Made by a program: the position numbers and the translations under genes. The notes beneath the pieces were generated by a model, which worked only from the letters and a program-made list of their open reading frames with translations, ran no database searches and was not told the origin of the DNA. Shown piece after piece: positions 60,114 through 64,000 of a stretch of DNA of 64,000 bases. The stretch comes from JAGRKR01 sp041397725 (GTDB lineage Bacteria; Pseudomonadota; Alphaproteobacteria; Rhizobiales; Hyphomicrobiaceae), in NCBI GenBank assembly GCA_041397725.1, contig JAWKVZ010000004.1:310001-374000 (forward strand), given 5' to 3'. Positions within the stretch are counted from its first letter, which is position 1; each line of letters starts with the position of its first letter.

Positions 60114-61241
60114 ATGCGCATTACTGCAATCCGCGGCGTGCACGTCTCCATCCCGCTCTCGGTTCCCTACAAGCTCTCGCGCGTCTACGGCACCGTCAGC
60201 AGCGCCGACGCCGTCGTCGTCAGATTGACCACGGATACGGGCCTGGTCGGCTACGGCGAGGCCGATCCACACCACCCGTTCACGGCCGATACCGTGGAGG
60301 GCACGATCCAGGCCATTCGCGATCGGCTCGGGCCGGCGCTGATCGGCAGTGATCCCCGCGAGATCAAGCGTCTAGAGCGCGAGATGGACGACGTGCTCGA
60401 CGGCCACCTGATGGCCAAAGGGGCCATCGACATGGCGCTCTTCGACCTCGCCGGCAAGAGCTACGGCGTGCCTGTGCACGCTCTGCTCGGCGGCAAGTTG
60501 CGCGAACGGGTGCTGCTGAGCTTCCCGCTCGGCAGCGGCACGGCCGAGGAGGACATGGAGGTCATCGAGGCGCGTACGGCGCTCGGCTTCCGCTCGTTCA
60601 TGGCCAAGATGGGCCGCAACCCGATCCCCGACGAGATCAAGCGCGTCTACAAGCTGTCCGAGCGCTACGCCGGCAAGGTGCATCTGGTCGCCGACGCCAA
60701 TCAGGGCTGGAGCGAAGCCGAGGCGGTAGAGTTCACGGCGGGCGTCGAGGGCACCTTCCTCGAGCTGCTCGAGCAGCCCGTCCCAGCCGGCGAGCACGAG
60801 GCGCTGCAGCGCATACGCGCGAAAAGCACCGTTCCGATCTCGGCGGACGAATCCGTCATCACGGCCGGCGATGCCCTCCAGCTCGTCGCTCGCGGCGCTG
60901 TCGACGCCTATAGCGTGAAGGCGTCCAAGAACGGGGGCCTGACCAAGGCGCATCGCATCGTCTCGATCATCGAGGCGGCGCAGCTCGAATGCCGCATGAA
61001 CTCCATGCTGGAGTTCGGCGTGACGCAAGCGGCGCTGCTGCATCTCGGCGCCGTCACGCAGAGGCTCATCCCGTCGGGTCACGCCTACATGTCGACTTTG
61101 CGCATGAGCGCCGACTTCACCGATTTTCCCAAGCGCCTGCGCGACGGCTACGCCTACGTCTCGGACGCACCCGGTCTCGGGGTGAGCATCGACGACGGCG
61201 TGCTCGCCACGCACGCCCGCAGCAGCTTCGAGGTCACATGA
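60114..61241 (+). CDS. Enolase-superfamily (muconate lactonizing subgroup) racemase/epimerase
   Basis: 375 residues. The N-terminal capping domain and barrel show metal ligands Asp194 (VADANQGW), Glu220 (ELLEQP) and Asp245 (SADESV), with Lys165 (SFMAKMG) and Lys269 (YSVKASKNGG) as the two acid/base lysines. A Lys/Lys pair is the signature of 1,1-proton transfer, so a racemase, dipeptide epimerase or N-substituted amino acid epimerase is expected. It sits between the heterotrimeric dehydrogenase and a second FAD oxidase, suggesting it converts an L-form to the D-form they oxidise. The substrate is unknown. Confidence 0.86.
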   Translation: MRITAIRGVHVSIPLSVPYKLSRVYGTVSSADAVVVRLTTDTGLVGYGEADPHHPFTADTVEGTIQAIRDRLGPALIGSDPREIKRLEREMDDVLDGHLMAKGAIDMALFDLAGKSYGVPVHALLGGKLRERVLLSFPLGSGTAEEDMEVIEARTALGFRSFMAKMGRNPIPDEIKRVYKLSERYAGKVHLVADANQGWSEAEAVEFTAGVEGTFLELLEQPVPAGEHEALQRIRAKSTVPISADESVITAGDALQLVARGAVDAYSVKASKNGGLTKAHRIVSIIEAAQLECRMNSMLEFGVTQAALLHLGAVTQRLIPSGHAYMSTLRMSADFTDFPKRLRDGYAYVSDAPGLGVSIDDGVLATHARSSFEVT

Positions 61242-62398
61242 CACCGCCAGCGTCCGCGCCGCTCGGCAGCTACGACGTCATCGTCATCGGCGCCGGCATC
61301 CAGGGCACCTCGTCGGCGCTCAATCTGGCACTGCGCGGCCGCCGCGTGCTGGTCATCGAGAAGAACACGCCCGCGGCACACGCCTCCGGCGTCAATGCCG
61401 GCGGCGTACGCAGCCTCTGGCGCCATCCCGCCGAGATACCGCTCGCCCGCGCTTCGCTCGAGCTGTGGCGCGGCATCGAGGACTGGCTGGGGGCGGACTG
61501 CGAATTCCACACCGGCGGCAGCCTCCGGATCGCGGAGTCGGAGGCCGACATGGCCGCGCTCGAGCAGCGGGTGCGGGATATTGCCGACCTCGGCTACGCG
61601 CACGAGGAGCTGCTCGGCCAGAACGCCCTGCGCGCCATCGTGCCGGACGTGGCGCCGCACTGTGTCGGCGGCCTCATCGCGCGCAACGAAGGGTCCGCGA
61701 GCCCCTATCACACCACCCGTGCCTTCCACGCCCGCGCCAGCAGGGAGGGCGTCACCTTCCTGATCGGCGAGCGCGTGCAGATGGTCGAGCGCTGCGCGGT
61801 GGGCTGGCGCGTGCGCACGCGGGCGCAACAGGCGGAAGCCCCCGTTCTACTCAACTGCGCCGGCGCCTGGGGCAGCCAGATCGCGGCGCAGATCGGGGAC
61901 ACGATACCGCTGGTCATGGAAGCACCGACCATGATGGTGACGGAGCGTATTCCAAGGTTCCTCTCGCCGGTATGCGGCCTCGTCGGCCGCAAGCTCTCCT
62001 TCAAGCAGACCCGAGCGGGCACGCTGCTCATCGGCGGCGGGCATCGCGGCACGGTCGATCGCGTCAACGAGGTCGCCCACCCCGATCCGTTGCAGCTCGC
62101 CATCAGCGCCCGCACCGTCACCGATGTCTTCCCGCTCATGCGCGACGTGCGGATCACGCGGACCTGGTGCGGCATCGAGGGCATGACCCCGGATCATCTG
62201 CCGATCCTCGGTCCGAGTCCGGCGGCGCCCGACGCCTTCCATGCGTTCGGATTTTCCGCGCACGGCTTCGCGCTCGGTCCCATCGTCGGCAAGATCATGA
62301 GCGATCTCATCGTCGACGGCGACACGCCCCTGCCGATCGCCGCCTTCGCACCCGGCCGGTTCAGCACCTCCACCGGCGGCGCGAGCGGCCACGCCTGA
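61238..62398 (+). CDS. DadA-family FAD-dependent oxidoreductase (second copy)
   Basis: 386 residues. FAD motif VIVIGAGIQGTSSALNLALRG, the mononuclear FAD-oxidase middle (NAGGVRSLWRH, PYHTTRAFH) and the C-terminal GIEGMTPDHLPILGPS and GFSAHGFALGP typical of DadA/sarcosine-oxidase beta proteins. It overlaps the epimerase gene by 4 bases. It probably removes a second substituent or oxidises the downstream amino acid in the same pathway. Distinct from the 57230 gene in sequence, so not a simple duplicate. Confidence 0.88.
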   Translation: MTPPASAPLGSYDVIVIGAGIQGTSSALNLALRGRRVLVIEKNTPAAHASGVNAGGVRSLWRHPAEIPLARASLELWRGIEDWLGADCEFHTGGSLRIAESEADMAALEQRVRDIADLGYAHEELLGQNALRAIVPDVAPHCVGGLIARNEGSASPYHTTRAFHARASREGVTFLIGERVQMVERCAVGWRVRTRAQQAEAPVLLNCAGAWGSQIAAQIGDTIPLVMEAPTMMVTERIPRFLSPVCGLVGRKLSFKQTRAGTLLIGGGHRGTVDRVNEVAHPDPLQLAISARTVTDVFPLMRDVRITRTWCGIEGMTPDHLPILGPSPAAPDAFHAFGFSAHGFALGPIVGKIMSDLIVDGDTPLPIAAFAPGRFSTSTGGASGHA

Positions 62399-62512
62399 GC
62401 GGGCGGCGGCGCGCGAGCACTGCGCTGATCTCGGTCTGTGGCGCCTTCGCGACAGGAGGTCTCGCGGGTATCATACTGCCCGTCGACGATTCTCCGTGAC
62501 GGAGGGCCTGCC

Positions 62513-62851
62513 ATGCGCCTGATAACAGCCTGCACCGTGACCCTCGCGCTCTCGGCGTTGCTGGTCATCTCCGCGTCTGCTCCCGCGAGCGCCGCCGACG
62601 ACGTCGCGCGCGGCCGCGCCATGGCGCTGCGCATGTGTGCCACCTGCCACATGAATGCCGGCCAGGGTGAGAAGCAGGGCCCGATGGGCGTGCCGAGCTT
62701 CGAGGCGATCGCCAATCGGCCGGGCCAGACAGTCAACCATCTGGTGTCCTGGCTGCGCTCGAAGCCCACGATGATGCCGGATCATCACCTCTCCCTCGAC
62801 GAGGCGTCGGAGATCGCCGCGTTCGTCATGACGCTGCGGCGGCAGAAGTAG
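62513..62851 (+). CDS. Small exported c-type cytochrome
   Basis: 112 residues with a signal peptide (LALSALLVISASAPASA). One heme-attachment site, Cys42-Ala-Thr-Cys45-His46, with a probable methionine ligand in KPTMMPDHH and a C-terminal helix EIAAFVMTLRRQ. Periplasmic electron carrier. GGAGGG lies 6 bases before the ATG. Its position 114 bases after the oxidase gene suggests that it takes electrons from the FAD/2Fe-2S dehydrogenases, but it could be independent. Confidence 0.85.
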   Translation: MRLITACTVTLALSALLVISASAPASAADDVARGRAMALRMCATCHMNAGQGEKQGPMGVPSFEAIANRPGQTVNHLVSWLRSKPTMMPDHHLSLDEASEIAAFVMTLRRQK

Positions 62852-62876
62852 CGCGCCGCGGCGGGCGGAACCTCGC

Positions 62877-64000
62877 TCAGGCCAGCCGCTCGTTCGTCGG
62901 CGCCGTCCGACGCCCCCCGCCGAAACGGTTGGAGAGCCCGTTGAAGTAGCGCCGCGCGGGGATCTCGACGTAGCGATAGGTGAGAGCCGAAACCCCGATC
63001 ACCACGCCAAGGTAGATGAGCGCCATCAGGTCCATCAGCAGCGGATGGCCGAATGAGATCACCTTCTGCGACGCCTCGGCGAGGGTGACGTCCACGAAGA
63101 CGTTCACGCCCGTCACGCGCACGAGCAGCTTCGCGGCGATGGCGATGCCCACGACGATGATCAGGTGAACCATGTAGATCGAGTAGGACAGCTCGCCGAT
63201 GAACTGGAGCGGGCGGGTCGTGAGCAGTCGCGACAGCGGTCCGGCCTCGAACGCGAACACCCAGACGGCGGCCAGAAAGACGAACGGAGCCAGGAGCGAA
63301 TACGGCCCGCTGCCGGCCAGCGAGACGAAGACGCCGACACCGAGCGCGGTGCCGACCTCCGCCACGGTCGGCCACGGCAGGCGCAGGCGCGCAGAGGCTT
63401 GCCAGATGCGGTAGGCGAGATAGCCGGCGAAGAACCCGAGGATACAGCGGGCGACCGCCAGCCCCACCACGGTCTTGATGTAGTGCGGCGAATAGAGCCC
63501 GAGCACGAGCAGCGAGCCCGCGCATGCGATGAGCGCGCCCACCAGCAGCCGGCGTCCCAGGACCGCGGCCATCACGGCGAACAGGAAGTTGACGTAGAGC
63601 TCCGTGCTGATGCTCCAGCTCGGCAGGTTCCAGGTCGGCTGGTCGTGGACACCGAGCGCGTGGATCAGCAGCACATTCGAAATGATCGCCGACGGCGTGT
63701 TGGGGTCGGTGAAGGGCGGGCGGTTGGCGAGTTTCAGCCCGAACGCCTGGACCAGCGAAAGGCCACCCTCGGCGAGCACGAACACCGCCAGCATGACGAC
63801 GTGCAGCGGCCAGAGCCTGCCGAAGCGGCGGATCGCATAGCGCAGCACGTCGCTGCGCGTCGTCAGCGCATCGCCATAGGCGTGGGCGATGACGAAGCCG
63901 CTCAACACGAAGAAGAAGTCGACCCAGAAATGACCGTTCCGCACCAGCGGCCAGGCGAAGAAATGCCCGAGCATATCGACGTGCGCCAAGGCCACCATGA
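62877..64000 (-). CDS. Acyltransferase family 3 (OafA-like) membrane protein, 5' end cut by window edge
   Basis: At least 373 residues; the usual N-terminus with the H/RxxxGLRG motif precedes the visible part, so the gene starts beyond 64,000. About nine to ten helices are visible. WVDFFFVLSGFVIAHAY and RRFGRLWPLHVVML are hallmarks of acyltransferase 3 proteins, as are WSISTELYVNFLF and GELSYSIYMVHLI. It should transfer an acyl group to a sugar of an envelope polysaccharide, or to another exported acceptor. It is convergent with the cytochrome gene and unrelated to the oxidase cluster. Confidence 0.88.
   Translation of the reverse strand, partial: MVALAHVDMLGHFFAWPLVRNGHFWVDFFFVLSGFVIAHAYGDALTTRSDVLRYAIRRFGRLWPLHVVMLAVFVLAEGGLSLVQAFGLKLANRPPFTDPNTPSAIISNVLLIHALGVHDQPTWNLPSWSISTELYVNFLFAVMAAVLGRRLLVGALIACAGSLLVLGLYSPHYIKTVVGLAVARCILGFFAGYLAYRIWQASARLRLPWPTVAEVGTALGVGVFVSLAGSGPYSLLAPFVFLAAVWVFAFEAGPLSRLLTTRPLQFIGELSYSIYMVHLIIVVGIAIAAKLLVRVTGVNVFVDVTLAEASQKVISFGHPLLMDLMALIYLGVVIGVSALTYRYVEIPARRYFNGLSNRFGGGRRTAPTNERLA

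Overview
This is high-GC chromosomal DNA from an alphaproteobacterium, most likely of the order Hyphomicrobiales. Four things point that way: the hslV-GNAT-hslU order, hisB followed by a DUF2628 gene and hisH, the leuS-lptE-holA block, and LexA boxes of the alphaproteobacterial form GTTC-N7-GTTC. I see no rRNA, tRNA, insertion sequence, prophage or CRISPR array. Both ends cut a gene: a methyltransferase on the left and an acyltransferase on the right.

Left third (1-26.4 kb), mostly housekeeping. It holds a class A penicillin-binding protein, a MotA/MotB-like (ZorAB-like) stator pair, an inositol monophosphatase, a secreted rhodanese, a Sel1-repeat protein with a ThiE/TenI-family protein, hisH/DUF2628/hisB, hslV-GNAT-hslU, sulfolactate sulfo-lyase suyAB facing a GntR regulator, pxpA, an atypical SDR, an SGNH hydrolase, yggS, a DUF1932 dehydrogenase, leuS-lptE-holA and a PfkB kinase. 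Between the thiE-like gene and hisH lies a Cas2-like gene whose promoter carries two exact SOS boxes. This looks like a CRISPR-free, DNA-damage-induced Cas2-fold protein and is the most novel-looking item in the window.

Middle (26.4-41.7 kb). An AT-richer patch with one small ORF precedes selA-selB. Next come an orphan TAXI solute-binding protein, a LysR regulator and a phosphonate catabolic operon: Fe-dependent alcohol dehydrogenase, phnD, phnC, phnE1, phnE2, phnA (phosphonoacetate hydrolase), phnY (phosphonoacetaldehyde dehydrogenase) and a Na/Pi cotransporter. No aminotransferase PhnW is present. The alcohol dehydrogenase may therefore feed a hydroxyethylphosphonate route: alcohol to aldehyde to phosphonoacetate to acetate plus phosphate.

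Right third (41.7-64 kb). It begins with a PepSY/cytochrome b561/two-component module with 11-bp-periodic direct repeats in its divergent promoter. Then come a Zn-alcohol dehydrogenase/TIM-barrel pair, a PitA phosphate transporter, a Nudix protein and MipA. A dipeptide/opine-type ABC importer is divergent from a LysR gene. It is followed by a heterotrimeric FAD/2Fe-2S amine dehydrogenase, an enolase-superfamily epimerase, a second DadA-like oxidase and a small cytochrome c. Together these look like an import, epimerise and oxidise pathway for an unidentified N-substituted amino acid or dipeptide.
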